Counted from the first letter of the stretch, positions 17,355 to 26,762 are shown. The stretch: 64,000 nt of DNA from Alicyclobacillus sp. SP_1 (GCF_024706985.1 NZ_JAMCCX010000008.1:1-64000); one strand, 5' to 3'. The notes: generated from the letters alone by a model not told the origin. Numbers and translations: made by a program.

Positions 17355-20300
17355 TCAGGCGGTGACGGTCAATGTCAACTGCTTCCCATTGACATTCCAC
17401 TCTTTTGTTAAATCGCCAGTCAGTGCCTCGTCGACTAATTCGGCGATGAGCACCGTTTCCCGGATGGTCGAAAAATTGCGCCGGAGGATGTCGAGCACCT
17501 CCTGATCTCCTTCCGCGTGGAAGCGGACGCGCTGTGTGACCTCGTAGTTTACCTCTTTGCGCATCATCTGCATCTTCGAGACGATTTCGCGAACAAATCC
17601 TTCCTCAATGAGTTCCGGCGTCAGTTCCGTATGCAACCCAACAAAGCCGAACGCGTTCGTCGCCATCTTGCCCGGGAAGTTGGGTTCGTAGGCGACGGTC
17701 GCGTGTTCACGCGTTATCGTCTCGCCCATCAACGAGACTTCCCCATGGTGTTGAAAAGCCTCGACCGTGGCCTTGTCTACGGTCTTGGAGGCAGCAAGCA
17801 GAGATGGCAGTTTGCTGCCGAACGATTTTCCTGCAGCTTTCAGGTCTAAGTGCAAATACGCTCTGGCGAATTCGGATTCTGTTCCGTACACCAGCTCTTT
17901 GACGTTTAATTCATCCTTCAACACCGCCTCATACGGCGCGAGCAGCGTCTCTATGGTCTTGGGTAGATAGAGTTTGGCAAGCGGCTGGCGTGTTTTCAGC
18001 TTACTTTCGTTGCGAAGGAGTCGGCCAGTCTCGACCACCCGCAGAACCGCCTCCATCTCTGCGATGAGCGCGGTGTCAAGCAGCGCTTCGTCGGCAGATG
18101 GAAAGTTACACAGGTGTACGCTGTCCGGCGCGTCCTCGGCGTCAGTTCCTCGAACTACATTCTGGTAGAGTTCTTCTGCGGCAAACGGCGTAAATGGAGC
18201 CATCAACTTGGCCACGGTGGCAAGGACATGAGAGAGCGTCAGATATGCGGACACTTTGTCGGTCTCCATACCAGAGGCCCAGAAACGTTCGCGATTGCGG
18301 CGGATGTACCACGTTGACAATTCGTCGACAAACTCCTGCAGTGCCCGTGCTCCAGCTGTCGCATCGTATTGTTCCAGTCCGCGTTCGACACGAAGAATGG
18401 TCTGTTGCAGGCGGGCTAGTATCCAGCGGTCAAAGACCGGTCGATCCGCCACGGGTACTTGATGCTCCTCAGGCGAGAAGTGGTCGAGTAGCGCGTAGAG
18501 TGCGTAAAAAGCGTGCACATTCTGCAGCAAGTCGAGAAACTTCGCCTTGCTCTCTGCCACGGCGCGATGGTAAAACAGCTGCGAGTTCCACGGTTGGGTG
18601 TTGGACAGAAAGTAAAAGCGCAGTGCGTCTGCCCCGTGGGCGTCAAATGCTTCGAATGGGTCAATCACGTTGCCCTTAGACTTAGACATCTTTTTCCCAT
18701 GCTCATCGAGCACGTGGCCCATGACCAATACGTTTTTGTATGGAGCCTGACCTGTGACGAGGGTCGCGATGGCGAGCAAAGAGTAAAACCAGCCGCGTGT
18801 CTGGTCGACCGCTTCCGAGATGAAATCAGCGGGGAAGCGCACGGCGAACTCCGCTTCGTTCTCGAACGGATAGTGCAGTTGTGCGAACGGCATGCTGCCA
18901 GAGTCAAACCAGACGTCGATGACTTCGGGCACGCGCTGGTAGACGCCGCCGCAGGCACAGTCGAAGGTGATGTCGTCGATGTACGGTTTATGCAGTTCCT
19001 GAGGTAGTCGACCGGCACGCTCGAGTAAGTCGGCGCGCGAAGAGATGCAAACTTCGTCCCCGCACGATTTGCAGCGCCAAATGGGCAGCGGTGTCCCCCA
19101 GTAGCGATTGCGCGAGAGGTTCCAGTCCACCACATTTTGAAGAAAGTTGCCCATGCGCCCAGATTTGATGTTGTCCGGCATCCAATGTACGCCATTCGAG
19201 TTGGCCAGCAATTGGTCACGTACGTCGGTCATGCGGATGAACCAACTGTCGACCGCGTAGTAGAGCAGCGGTGTGCCACATCGCCAACAGTGCGGATACG
19301 CATGTTCAAACTTGTGCTTTTCATAGACGAGACCGCGAGCCGAAAGGTCTTTGACGAGATCGACATTTAAATCTTCATCTTTGACAAACCGACCTGCATA
19401 CTCTCTCACGTGTTTCGTAAAGCGACCGGTATCGTCGACAAAGTTGCAAAATGCCATGCCGTGTTCGCGACAGACGCGATAGTCGTCTTCGCCAAAAGCA
19501 GGCGCCATATGGACAATGCCAGTGCCGGACTCGTCGGTTACGTGGCCCGAGAGCAAGACTTCAAATTTGCGCCCCGCCTCGTCATCGAGATATGGAAACA
19601 CTGGTTGATAGTGAAGGCCCGCCAAATCCTTGCCGAGGTACTCCGAGACCACTTGGTCACCCTCCATGAGAAAGTGCTCTTTTCTTCCCGCCGCCACGTA
19701 GTAGCGCTCGCCTCGCACAGGAGAGTCGATGAGCACGTAGGTCAGGTCCGGATGGACCGCTAAGCCCACATTGGATGGCAAAGTCCAGGGAGTCGTCGTC
19801 CAAGCCAAGAAAAAGGTGGGTCGGTCATGCGCATCCTCCGACACGTCGGAGGCGGTCGGAGGTTCGGTCGACATCGAACGTTGCTGTGCCATGCCGCCGT
19901 CTGCTCGGAGGCGGAACTTGGCCGTCACCGACAAATCCTTGACGTCCTCGTATCCTTGCGCCACCTCGTGGCTGGACAGCGTCGTCTCGCAGTGTGGACA
20001 GTAGGGTGAGACCCGGTGCCCCTGATAGAGGTAGCCTTTGTTGTATATGCGATAGAGCAGGTTCCACACGGACTCAATGTAGTCGTCCGTCATGGTGAGG
20101 TAGGCGTTGTCGAGATCGACCCAATAGCCAAGGCGCTCCGTCAATTCCCGCCAGGTCGTCTCGTACTGAAATACGCTGGCCCGGCACGCTTCGATGAAAC
20201 GTTCCACACCAAACGCTTCGATTTGCTTTTTGCCGCTGATGCCGTATTTTTTTTCAATCTCGATTTCGACCGGCAGACCATGCGTATCCCAACCCGCTTT

Positions 20301-20543
20301 GCGCACCACGTGGTAGCCTTTCATCGTTCGGTAGCGGGGGTAGACGTCTTTGATGACGCGCGTCAAGACGTGTCCAGGGTGCGGCTTGCCGTTGGCTGTT
20401 GGCGGACCTTCGTAAAAGACGAATTCCGGACCGCCTCGCCGTTCTCGTTCACTTCGTGCGAACACATCTTGCTCCTTCCAGAATTGGAGAATGCGCTCTT
20501 CTCGCTGCACAGCTGGCTCTTTGGCGTCGACTTTTCGCAACAT
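17355..20543 (-). CDS. ileS: Isoleucyl-tRNA synthetase, long (type 2) form
   Basis: A 1062-residue class I synthetase: PPTANGKPHPGHVLTRVIKD carries the HIGH-type motif, GWDTHGLPVEIEIEKKYG follows, the editing domain has GTGIVHMAPAFGEDDYRV, and GKKMSKSKGNVIDP is the KMSKS loop. It charges tRNA-Ile and edits valine. The length (about 920 is usual for the Bacillus form), the HPGH variant and the lack of the C-terminal zinc finger point to the eukaryote-like type 2, a type known for lower mupirocin sensitivity; resistance here is inference. GAGGAGG lies eight bases before the ATG. It is controlled by a T-box leader. Confidence 0.95.
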   Translation of the reverse strand: MLRKVDAKEPAVQREERILQFWKEQDVFARSERERRGGPEFVFYEGPPTANGKPHPGHVLTRVIKDVYPRYRTMKGYHVVRKAGWDTHGLPVEIEIEKKYGISGKKQIEAFGVERFIEACRASVFQYETTWRELTERLGYWVDLDNAYLTMTDDYIESVWNLLYRIYNKGYLYQGHRVSPYCPHCETTLSSHEVAQGYEDVKDLSVTAKFRLRADGGMAQQRSMSTEPPTASDVSEDAHDRPTFFLAWTTTPWTLPSNVGLAVHPDLTYVLIDSPVRGERYYVAAGRKEHFLMEGDQVVSEYLGKDLAGLHYQPVFPYLDDEAGRKFEVLLSGHVTDESGTGIVHMAPAFGEDDYRVCREHGMAFCNFVDDTGRFTKHVREYAGRFVKDEDLNVDLVKDLSARGLVYEKHKFEHAYPHCWRCGTPLLYYAVDSWFIRMTDVRDQLLANSNGVHWMPDNIKSGRMGNFLQNVVDWNLSRNRYWGTPLPIWRCKSCGDEVCISSRADLLERAGRLPQELHKPYIDDITFDCACGGVYQRVPEVIDVWFDSGSMPFAQLHYPFENEAEFAVRFPADFISEAVDQTRGWFYSLLAIATLVTGQAPYKNVLVMGHVLDEHGKKMSKSKGNVIDPFEAFDAHGADALRFYFLSNTQPWNSQLFYHRAVAESKAKFLDLLQNVHAFYALYALLDHFSPEEHQVPVADRPVFDRWILARLQQTILRVERGLEQYDATAGARALQEFVDELSTWYIRRNRERFWASGMETDKVSAYLTLSHVLATVAKLMAPFTPFAAEELYQNVVRGTDAEDAPDSVHLCNFPSADEALLDTALIAEMEAVLRVVETGRLLRNESKLKTRQPLAKLYLPKTIETLLAPYEAVLKDELNVKELVYGTESEFARAYLHLDLKAAGKSFGSKLPSLLAASKTVDKATVEAFQHHGEVSLMGETITREHATVAYEPNFPGKMATNAFGFVGLHTELTPELIEEGFVREIVSKMQMMRKEVNYEVTQRVRFHAEGDQEVLDILRRNFSTIRETVLIAELVDEALTGDLTKEWNVNGKQLTLTVTA

Positions 20544-20577
20544 GTTGCTGGCCTCCTCGAAGTTTCACTATGAGAAA

Positions 20578-20940
20578 TCAAAAAAGCTCGCCCCTCTATA
20601 GGGACGAGCTGTTCACCCGCTGTACCACCCTCATTAGCCACCCGATTCGTCGCACGACGAACGCCTGCTCCATCGGTCGCCTCGGCGAATGTCTTCGCAA
20701 TGAGGCGTCTCTCGCTATCGGGAGAGGAGCCGGATGCCTTACGCGGCAGTCTGAAACCAGTTTTCGCCGGTCTTTGCGACCCTGGTTGGACTGCGTTCGG
20801 GCGTCATCTTGAAGGGGATATTCACGCACTCCGTGTATGGGCTTGCACCGCCGCCCATTCTCTGAGACACTGACAAGAACGCTACTTGTCCTTCGCATCG
20901 ACACATGTTAGGTTTCATGTAGAAGGATATATTGAAGGAA
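20578..20940 (-). promoter_or_regulatory. T-box leader of ileS with terminator
   Basis: On the minus strand the leader has GAAGG, AGTA (S-turn), a long Stem I, then GTGAAT followed by ATC (complement of 20817-20819) in the specifier position and CCTTC closing the stem. The T-box core at 20618-20630 reads GGGTGGTACAGCG, with A where CC is usual. The terminator (20578-20610) pairs AGCTCGTCCC with GGGGCGAGCT and ends in six T. Uncharged tRNA-Ile would favour antitermination and ileS expression. Confidence 0.92.
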
Positions 20941-20950
20941 TTGATAACGA

Positions 20951-20979
20951 ATTGTAACACGCTGCCTGTCAGTTCTCAA
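20951..20979 (-). promoter_or_regulatory. Promoter of the ileS T-box leader
   Basis: On the minus strand TTGAGA and TACAAT are 17 bases apart, placing the transcript start near 20944, just before Stem I of the T-box. Confidence 0.6.
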
Positions 20980-21041
20980 GCCTACTTTCGGCGCAAGGCT
21001 CGTGCTCTAGACTCGTATCCAAGACAATGAGGTGACATCGT

Positions 21042-22343
21042 TTGGATAAGAAATGTATCAGCGTGGTCGGGCTTGGATTCATTGGCTTGCCGCTCGCGCT
21101 CAGCTTTTGTGAAAAAGGGTTTCAGGTCTATGGTGTGGATGTCGATCCCGGTAAAATCGACCTTCTCCAGCGGGGAATGGCGTATGTGACGGAAGACGAT
21201 GACGGTGTTCCGCTCGACGCTCATTTGAAAAAGCATCTTGCTGCCGGCACCTTTATTCCCACGACCGAGATGGAGCATACGCGTGCGAAAGTGTCGGCCT
21301 ACGTGGTCACGGTAGGCATTCCCGTGCACCCTTCGGGTGGCCAATTAATTTACGAGCCCCTCGACGCAGCCATCGATGCGCTGGGCAGCGTCATTATGCG
21401 CGGCCAACTCATTCTCTTGCGCCCGACGCTGGTGCCGGGCACGGTCGAGCAGCGGCTGCTACCGCGACTGACTGCCGTGAGCAAACTCGCTGCGGGGTCT
21501 GACTTTCATGTGGCCTATGCGGCAGAGCGAGTGGCAGAAGGCCGTGCGATGAAAGAGTTCCGCACGCTCGATGTCGTCGTCGGCGGACTCACGCCCGCCT
21601 GTACGCAGAGGGCGTCTGAATTGCTCGCAGAACTGACGGACGGTGCCATTCATCAGACCGATTTGCGCACATCGCAACTCGCCAAAGTCGTGGAAAATGT
21701 GCAGCGTGACGTCAACCTCGCTATCGTCAATGAATTGGCGAAAGTGGCACAGGCGCACGAAGTAGATTTGTATCATCTCATTGAAATGACGAATACTCAT
21801 CCGCGCGTACAACTGCTCATGCCGAGCGTAGGAGTGGGTGGGTTTTGCATCCCCAATGCGTATCTCTATCTGCGCGACTCGGTCGAAGACAAGGACATGA
21901 TGCCACTCTTTGAAACGGCGCGCGCCGTCAATGCGGGGGTGCCGCATCGGTTGGTTGAAGCAGCGGCCCTTCGCCTGCAGGACAGAGGTCGCCGCCTTAC
22001 AGGGACTCGCGTCGCAGTGCTCGGGCTTGGGATGAAAGACGGATCGAACGATACCCGCCAAAGCCCGGCAGTCGACTGTGCGCTCGCTTTTGCTGCAGCT
22101 GGGGCGGATGTGCGTGCGTTCGATCCGACCGTGCCGCGTGCCACGTTCGATTTTCAAGTTGAAACCATGGCAGAGTGTCTCGAGAGCGCTGCCGTGGTTG
22201 TGGTCGGTGCCTGGCAACCGGAGTTTGAATCGGTGCCCTGGAAAGATGTCTGGCCGCTGACGGACACGCCCGTGATTATTGATCCGCGTCACCGTCTGGA
22301 CACTTTTTTGCCCTCACCGCAGCCGTCTGGGCAACTTTCCTAG
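21042..22343 (+). CDS. UDP-sugar dehydrogenase, WecC/UDP-ManNAc dehydrogenase type
   Basis: A 433-residue NAD-dependent enzyme: Rossmann start ISVVGLGFIGLPLALSFCEK, central LAKVVENVQRDVNLAIVNEL with the conserved lysine and asparagine, and catalytic cysteine in VGVGGFCIPNAYLYL; the C-terminal UDP-binding domain has LGLGMKDGSNDTRQSP. Such enzymes oxidise UDP-hexoses or UDP-N-acetylhexosamines to uronates for surface polymers; the QRDVNLA version favours the N-acetyl-mannosamine group. TTG start with GAGGTG upstream. A glycosyltransferase gene follows after 14 bases. Confidence 0.85.
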   Translation: MDKKCISVVGLGFIGLPLALSFCEKGFQVYGVDVDPGKIDLLQRGMAYVTEDDDGVPLDAHLKKHLAAGTFIPTTEMEHTRAKVSAYVVTVGIPVHPSGGQLIYEPLDAAIDALGSVIMRGQLILLRPTLVPGTVEQRLLPRLTAVSKLAAGSDFHVAYAAERVAEGRAMKEFRTLDVVVGGLTPACTQRASELLAELTDGAIHQTDLRTSQLAKVVENVQRDVNLAIVNELAKVAQAHEVDLYHLIEMTNTHPRVQLLMPSVGVGGFCIPNAYLYLRDSVEDKDMMPLFETARAVNAGVPHRLVEAAALRLQDRGRRLTGTRVAVLGLGMKDGSNDTRQSPAVDCALAFAAAGADVRAFDPTVPRATFDFQVETMAECLESAAVVVVGAWQPEFESVPWKDVWPLTDTPVIIDPRHRLDTFLPSPQPSGQLS

Positions 22344-22357
22344 GAGGTATTTTTGGA

Positions 22358-23806
22358 ATGTCACGCGTTTTGTTGGTCGCGCACCTGTTTCCGCCAGTCG
22401 GCGGCATTGGCGTGCAGCGGTCGCTCAAGTTTGCGCAGTATCTGGGGGAGTATGGGATACATCCGGTCGTACTCACGGCCAACCACCACCATACGTCCAC
22501 GCTTGATGAGAAGTTGCTCGAGGCCATTCCCAGCGACGTACCTGTGTTTCGCGTCGATGACGACATGGCGCGGCTCATGAGTCGGATTTCCCCGGTTCAG
22601 GTTGCGCCCGCCGCACCTCGGTCGCCCATCGAGGCAGGCGGTTCTGCTGCGCCATCCGGTTCTCCCCGAAGTCAGGTGAGGGAGCAAAAGGCGCGCGTGA
22701 GCTTTATCAAGCGCGGGCTCGTCCGCCGGCTCAAACAGGCTCGTGGGCTCGTCGCTATTCCTGATGAAGCCCTGCTTTGGGCGCTTCGTGCGGCGTGGCA
22801 GGCGCGCATTCTCGTCCAGGAGCAGAAGATTGACTGCGTGCTGACCACCTCGGGTCCGAACAGTGCGCACATCGTGGGTCTTCTGGTCAAGCGCTGGACT
22901 GGTGTGCCGTGGGTGGCAGATTTTCGGGACCCATGGACGGACAACATGCACTTTTCCGCGCGGGCACTGCGCGCCGCTGTTGAGCGTCGCCTGGAGCGCC
23001 GGGTTCTCCGCGAGGCAGACGCTGTTGTCACCGTCACGGATTCGTTCGCGGAGTTGTTTCGCCGCAAAGAGGCTTCCGTGCGGGGGAAGGTGAGCGTCAT
23101 TCGAAATGGGGTCGATCCGCTCGATTTTCCTCCCCACGACACGCTCCCTCGGTCTGGGCCGTTGACGCTGCTCTATGCAGGCATTCTCTATCCAAAGCGT
23201 TCTCCGAAGACGTTTTTGCAGGCGCTTCGTCGCGCTCTGGATGCGGGGCGCATTGCGGAAGACGGCTTGCAAGTCGAGTTTGCGGGGGTCTTCGACTCGC
23301 CTGGTTCTGCAGAGAATGCCGAGTTGGTGGAGCGGCTGGATTTGCAACGGATCGTCCGTCGACTAGGTTATCTTAGCCACGCGGAGGTTGCTAAACGCAT
23401 GATGCAAGCTCATGCACTGCTGTTGATTGGCGACGACGACGAGCGGGCTGGCATGTACATTCCGGGCAAATTGTACGAATATCTATACGCGCGTCGGCCG
23501 ATTCTCGCGCTTCTAAAAGAGGGTGAGGCGTCCCGCTGGATTTTGCGCTGCAATGCAGGCGTGGTTGCTTCGAATCAGTCGGTCGCTGACGTGGAAGATG
23601 CACTGGTTGAACTGGTTCAGCGGATTCAACAAGAGGGATGCTGTCTACCGGACCATCCGTTGTTACAGTCGTTGACGCGTCAGGCGCAAGCGGCGGACTT
23701 GGCCCGATTGCTGAACGAGGTCACGGCGGTGGAGACAGGACAGAGGATATCTGCAGATTCACTGGCGGAACTTGCGGCAGGCAGTGAGGAGGAGTCACGT
23801 CGATGA
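22358..23806 (+). CDS. Glycosyltransferase, GT4-like (GT-B fold)
   Basis: A 482-residue GT-B protein. The N-terminal acceptor domain begins RVLLVAHLFPPVGGIGVQRS, the typical glycine-rich loop with the rest of a family 4 fold, and contains TSGPNSAHIVGLLVKR and VADFRDPWTDN. The C-terminal donor domain has TLLYAGILYPKRSPKTFLQA and YIPGKLYEYLYARRPILALL. It likely adds a sugar to a lipid-linked or surface polymer, using the uronate from the gene upstream. Residues ~85-115 form a Ser/Pro/Ala-rich insert. TAGGAGG precedes the ATG. It overlaps queC by four bases. Confidence 0.85.
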   Translation: MSRVLLVAHLFPPVGGIGVQRSLKFAQYLGEYGIHPVVLTANHHHTSTLDEKLLEAIPSDVPVFRVDDDMARLMSRISPVQVAPAAPRSPIEAGGSAAPSGSPRSQVREQKARVSFIKRGLVRRLKQARGLVAIPDEALLWALRAAWQARILVQEQKIDCVLTTSGPNSAHIVGLLVKRWTGVPWVADFRDPWTDNMHFSARALRAAVERRLERRVLREADAVVTVTDSFAELFRRKEASVRGKVSVIRNGVDPLDFPPHDTLPRSGPLTLLYAGILYPKRSPKTFLQALRRALDAGRIAEDGLQVEFAGVFDSPGSAENAELVERLDLQRIVRRLGYLSHAEVAKRMMQAHALLLIGDDDERAGMYIPGKLYEYLYARRPILALLKEGEASRWILRCNAGVVASNQSVADVEDALVELVQRIQQEGCCLPDHPLLQSLTRQAQAADLARLLNEVTAVETGQRISADSLAELAAGSEEESRR

Positions 23807-24507
23807 ACGATGAGACGAAGGGTCGGGCAGTCGTCATTCTCAGTGGCGGGTTGGACAGCGCGACTTGCTTGGGAATTGCTGACAGTCTCGGTTACGGGGT
23901 AGACGCGTTGACGTTTGACTATGGTCAACGGCACCGCCGTGAGATTGATTCGGCAAACGCCTTGGCAGAGCATTATAACGTTCGAAATCATCGGGTGGTT
24001 CCACTTGACTTTCTGCACGTCATTGGCGGAAGCGCCCTCACGGAAGCGGATTGGTCCGTGCCGAGGGAAGGCGTCAACGCGCAGGCCATCCCGTCCACGT
24101 ATGTTCCCGGACGCAACCTTCTGTTTCTGGCCCTCGCTGCATCCTATGCGGAAGTGATTGGGGCACATGCCATCTTTATTGGGGTCAATGCGCTCGACTA
24201 CAGTGGATATCCAGATTGTCGCCCGGAATTCATAGACGCTGTGTCTCGCGTATTTCAGGTAGGGACTAAAATGGGGGTAGAAGGGGTTGCGCCACGTTTG
24301 GAGACGCCACTCCTGTCGTTGACCAAGGCTCAAATCATTCAGTGGGGGACATCGCTCGGCGTACCCTACGAGTTGACCACCTCTTGCTATGAAGGTGGCG
24401 CAGTAGCTTGTGGCGTCTGTGACAGTTGCCGACTGCGCCTCTATGGCTTTGCCGAAGCGGGGCTCACCGACCCCATTCCCTATCAGTTGAGCCACTCTGA
24501 CCTGTAA
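23803..24507 (+). CDS. queC: QueC, 7-cyano-7-deazaguanine synthase
   Basis: A 234-residue ATP-dependent enzyme with the PP-loop VVILSGGLDSATCLGIA, FDYGQRHRREIDSA, PGRNLLFLALAASYAEVIGA, and the zinc-binding cysteines in CYEGGAVACGVCDSCRLR. It converts carboxydeazaguanine to preQ0, the precursor of queuosine in tRNA. Its ATG overlaps the stop of the glycosyltransferase, which is an odd partner. The usual queD, queE and queF genes are not in the window. A weak hairpin (GGTCAA/TTGACC, 24511-24528) follows. Confidence 0.93.
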   Translation: MNDETKGRAVVILSGGLDSATCLGIADSLGYGVDALTFDYGQRHRREIDSANALAEHYNVRNHRVVPLDFLHVIGGSALTEADWSVPREGVNAQAIPSTYVPGRNLLFLALAASYAEVIGAHAIFIGVNALDYSGYPDCRPEFIDAVSRVFQVGTKMGVEGVAPRLETPLLSLTKAQIIQWGTSLGVPYELTTSCYEGGAVACGVCDSCRLRLYGFAEAGLTDPIPYQLSHSDL

Positions 24508-24596
24508 ATCGGTCAAAAAGGATTGACCCTCTTATCCAGGGCGAGGAGCGCTTGGATGGGAGAGTTCGGTCCTGAGATGTCTTGTGGGCGCCGCAC

Positions 24597-25235
24597 TCAG
24601 CGCTGAAATTCGTGAATCAGTTTCCAAGCCTTCTCCAGACTTTCGCGCTTTTGACCGTCCGACCGAATATAATCCTGCAAAAATGGCATGGTTCGGGGAT
24701 TCATCCTTGTAAACAGGATGATGCGAGCCTCTTCTTGAGTCAGAGTCAGTGTCGTGAGGCTTGCGCTTGATTCTTCGCTGGCAGCGGTATATGCAATTTC
24801 TCTGTGAGCGGTCGCCTCCACGTGCGAAGTCGCCTCATGGCGGTCGGTTGTTTCAGTATGAGAACGCACCAGCTCGTCCACGGCGCCCGCTGTGGTCTTT
24901 TTGTTGGAGTGCGTCTCTGCGGACCGCGAGACTTCTTTTTTTGATTTGGCCGCTAGGTCTGATGTCGCCGACTTACTCTTCTCTTGCTGGGAATCCATTT
25001 TCTCTGTGCGGTCGGTCGGGTATCGACTTGCAGTCAGATCCGTGCCTGATGTCAACTCGCTAGGAGAGACATGAAGTGCGGTGGCAATCTGTGTCAGTAC
25101 TTGGTCATCTGGTTGGCGTCGGTTCGTCTCGTACATGGCGACGGCGCTCGTACTGATGTGCGCCAACTGGGCGAGTTTGGCTTGCGTAAGCCCTAATTCG
25201 CGGCGCAGCGTCGCAATTTTTGTCCCAATCTCCAT
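24597..25235 (-). CDS. XRE-type regulator with Ser/Thr/Glu-rich linker and C-terminal domain
   Basis: A 212-residue protein. Residues 1-65 form an XRE helix-turn-helix (IATLRRELGLTQAKLAQLAH, ISTSAVAMYETNRRQPDD). Residues ~70-160 are low complexity, rich in Ser, Thr, Lys, Glu and His. A short conserved-looking C-terminal domain (EEARIILFTRMNPRTMPFLQ, then a helix) ends it. The C-terminal motif resembles that of several Bacillota regulators of unknown target. GAGGTG is ten bases before the ATG. It is divergent from the UPF0173 gene. Confidence 0.75.
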   Translation of the reverse strand: MEIGTKIATLRRELGLTQAKLAQLAHISTSAVAMYETNRRQPDDQVLTQIATALHVSPSELTSGTDLTASRYPTDRTEKMDSQQEKSKSATSDLAAKSKKEVSRSAETHSNKKTTAGAVDELVRSHTETTDRHEATSHVEATAHREIAYTAASEESSASLTTLTLTQEEARIILFTRMNPRTMPFLQDYIRSDGQKRESLEKAWKLIHEFQR

Positions 25236-25341
25236 TGAAACTGTTCACCTCGCGGACATGTCCCACATTGAGTATAAAGTCACTCGGCAAATCCTGCAAA
25301 GTATCTTGCTTTTTAGGGTGTTGACCGTTGCACCTAACATT

Positions 25342-25371
25342 TTGACCTGCATCTGCTGTGCACGATATACT
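25342..25371 (+). promoter_or_regulatory. Promoter upstream of the UPF0173 hydrolase gene
   Basis: TTGACC and TATACT are separated by 18 bases, about 65 bases before the gene start. Confidence 0.6.
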
Positions 25372-25436
25372 CATGGGGGACAGTGGAAATGATAGCTTCT
25401 AACATCGAATGAAATCCAGGTGAAGGGGAGATATGA

Positions 25437-26120
25437 GTGAAAATTACGTACCATGGTCAATCGACGTTTTTGGTAGAGGCGAATGGACACGCGGTCATTA
25501 TCGATCCGTTCCTGAGCGGCAACCCGAAAGCGGTTTTGAAGCCGGAAGATGTTAAGGTCGACGCTGTTTTGTTAAGCCATGGGCACGGCGACCATATTCT
25601 CGATGCCGAGCAGATTGCCAAGCAAAACGATGCCGTCCTCATTGCGCCGAATGAGCTGGCTGTTTACTTTGGCAGTAAAGGGGTCAAGGTGCACCCAATG
25701 CACATTGGTGGAGCACATCAGTTTCCGTTTGGCAGAGTCAAGCTGACGCTTGCCTTTCACGGGTCGGGCATCGACTCTCCGGATGGTTTTTTGTACGCTG
25801 GGATGCCTTCGGGGATTTTGCTGACGATGGGAGAAAAGACTCTCTACCATGCTGGAGACACCGCTTTGTTCGGGGATATGAAGTTGATTGGCGACCGCAA
25901 TGCGATTGACGTCGCTTTGTTGCCGATTGGAGACAATTTTACCATGGGTCCAGAAGATGCGGTTTATGCCGCCGAATTGATTCATGCCAAGCATACGGTA
26001 CCCATGCATTACAACACTTTTGATTTGATTGCTCAAGACCCTCATGCATTCGTCCGTGAGTTGGAGATAAAAGGGCTGGCAGGACACGTGTTGGAGTATG
26101 GACAGAGTCTCGAGGTCTAA
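25437..26120 (+). CDS. UPF0173 metal-dependent hydrolase (YtkL-like)
   Basis: A 227-residue metallo-beta-lactamase-fold protein: [16 protein letters not shown], the metal site [42 protein letters not shown], and [10 protein letters not shown] at the C-terminus. All canonical metal ligands are present. The family is conserved in Bacillota and archaea, but its substrate is unknown. The GTG start has AAGGGGAG six bases upstream. It is followed by two strong hairpins. Confidence 0.9.
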   Translation: MKITYHGQSTFLVEANGHAVIIDPFLSGNPKAVLKPEDVKVDAVLLSHGHGDHILDAEQIAKQNDAVLIAPNELAVYFGSKGVKVHPMHIGGAHQFPFGRVKLTLAFHGSGIDSPDGFLYAGMPSGILLTMGEKTLYHAGDTALFGDMKLIGDRNAIDVALLPIGDNFTMGPEDAVYAAELIHAKHTVPMHYNTFDLIAQDPHAFVRELEIKGLAGHVLEYGQSLEV

Positions 26121-26167
26121 AGCACTCTGAAGTTTGCTTGCTCGACAACCATCTTTGTCTCAGATGA

Positions 26168-26213
26168 CCACAGAAAGCGGAGACTGCTAAAGCACAGTCT
26201 CCGCTTTCTGTGG
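26168..26213. repeat. Perfect 19-bp inverted repeat
   Basis: Bases 26168-26186 and 26195-26213 are exact reverse complements (core AGAAAGCGGAGACTG) around an eight-base loop, 48 bases past the UPF0173 stop. No T tract follows, so it is not a plain intrinsic terminator; it may protect the 3' end of the transcript. Confidence 0.7.
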
Positions 26214-26275
26214 GTACGCCTCGCCTCAACCGTTTTGGAGAGCTTCGTGGATTATGGTTGTCTTCGATAGAAATT

Positions 26276-26308
26276 GGCCAAAAATGGACTAACAGTCCTT
26301 TTTTGGCC
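26276..26308. terminator. Bidirectional terminator between UPF0173 and DUF3243 genes
   Basis: GGACT/AGTCC forms the core stem around AAC, extended by A and T tracts and GGCC on each side (one mismatch). The A and T tracts let it work in both directions for the two convergent genes. Confidence 0.75.
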
Positions 26309-26322
26309 CGCCGACGGGTTCC

Positions 26323-26577
26323 TCAGTGTGCTTTATCGGCCATTTTGACCATTAGCCTCGCTAGGGTTTTTCTTTCCTCCGTATCGCCGCTGTCCCACAA
26401 CTCTTTCAGTAAGCGCTGCTCGGGGTTTTTCGGGTCGACCCGGTTGGCGAGGAACTCGCCCATTTTTGCTGCCACGTTGCCGATTTGTTCATCTGAAAAG
26501 CCCATGGCCTGGGCTTTGTCGACATGCTCGCCGAGGAACTCTTTCCAGTGTCCGAAGTTGTCAAGAACTGTCGTCAT
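26323..26577 (-). CDS. DUF3243 family protein (YmfJ-like)
   Basis: An 84-residue protein, the normal length for DUF3243: VLDNFGHWKEFLGEHVDKAQ, then MGFSDEQIGNVAAKMGEFLA and LLKELWDSGDTEERKTLARL. It is a small soluble helical protein of unknown role, widespread in Bacilli. The start at 26577 is set by GGGAGG eight bases upstream; a longer in-frame reading from 26631 lacks a site. Confidence 0.85.
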   Translation of the reverse strand: MTTVLDNFGHWKEFLGEHVDKAQAMGFSDEQIGNVAAKMGEFLANRVDPKNPEQRLLKELWDSGDTEERKTLARLMVKMADKAH

Positions 26578-26762
26578 CTGCTCAGCCTCCCTTGATAATT
26601 GAACGCAGTGTTCTCTCAAAGAATGCCGCACATCCTCGCAACTTATGCATGTCCTTGGACGTAGGCGAATATCTTTGTCATGCGGGAGTGACGGATATCG
26701 ATGCGCGTCACGATGTATGATTGGCGGTTGAACATGGGATATCTAGAGGGGATGGACGGTTC

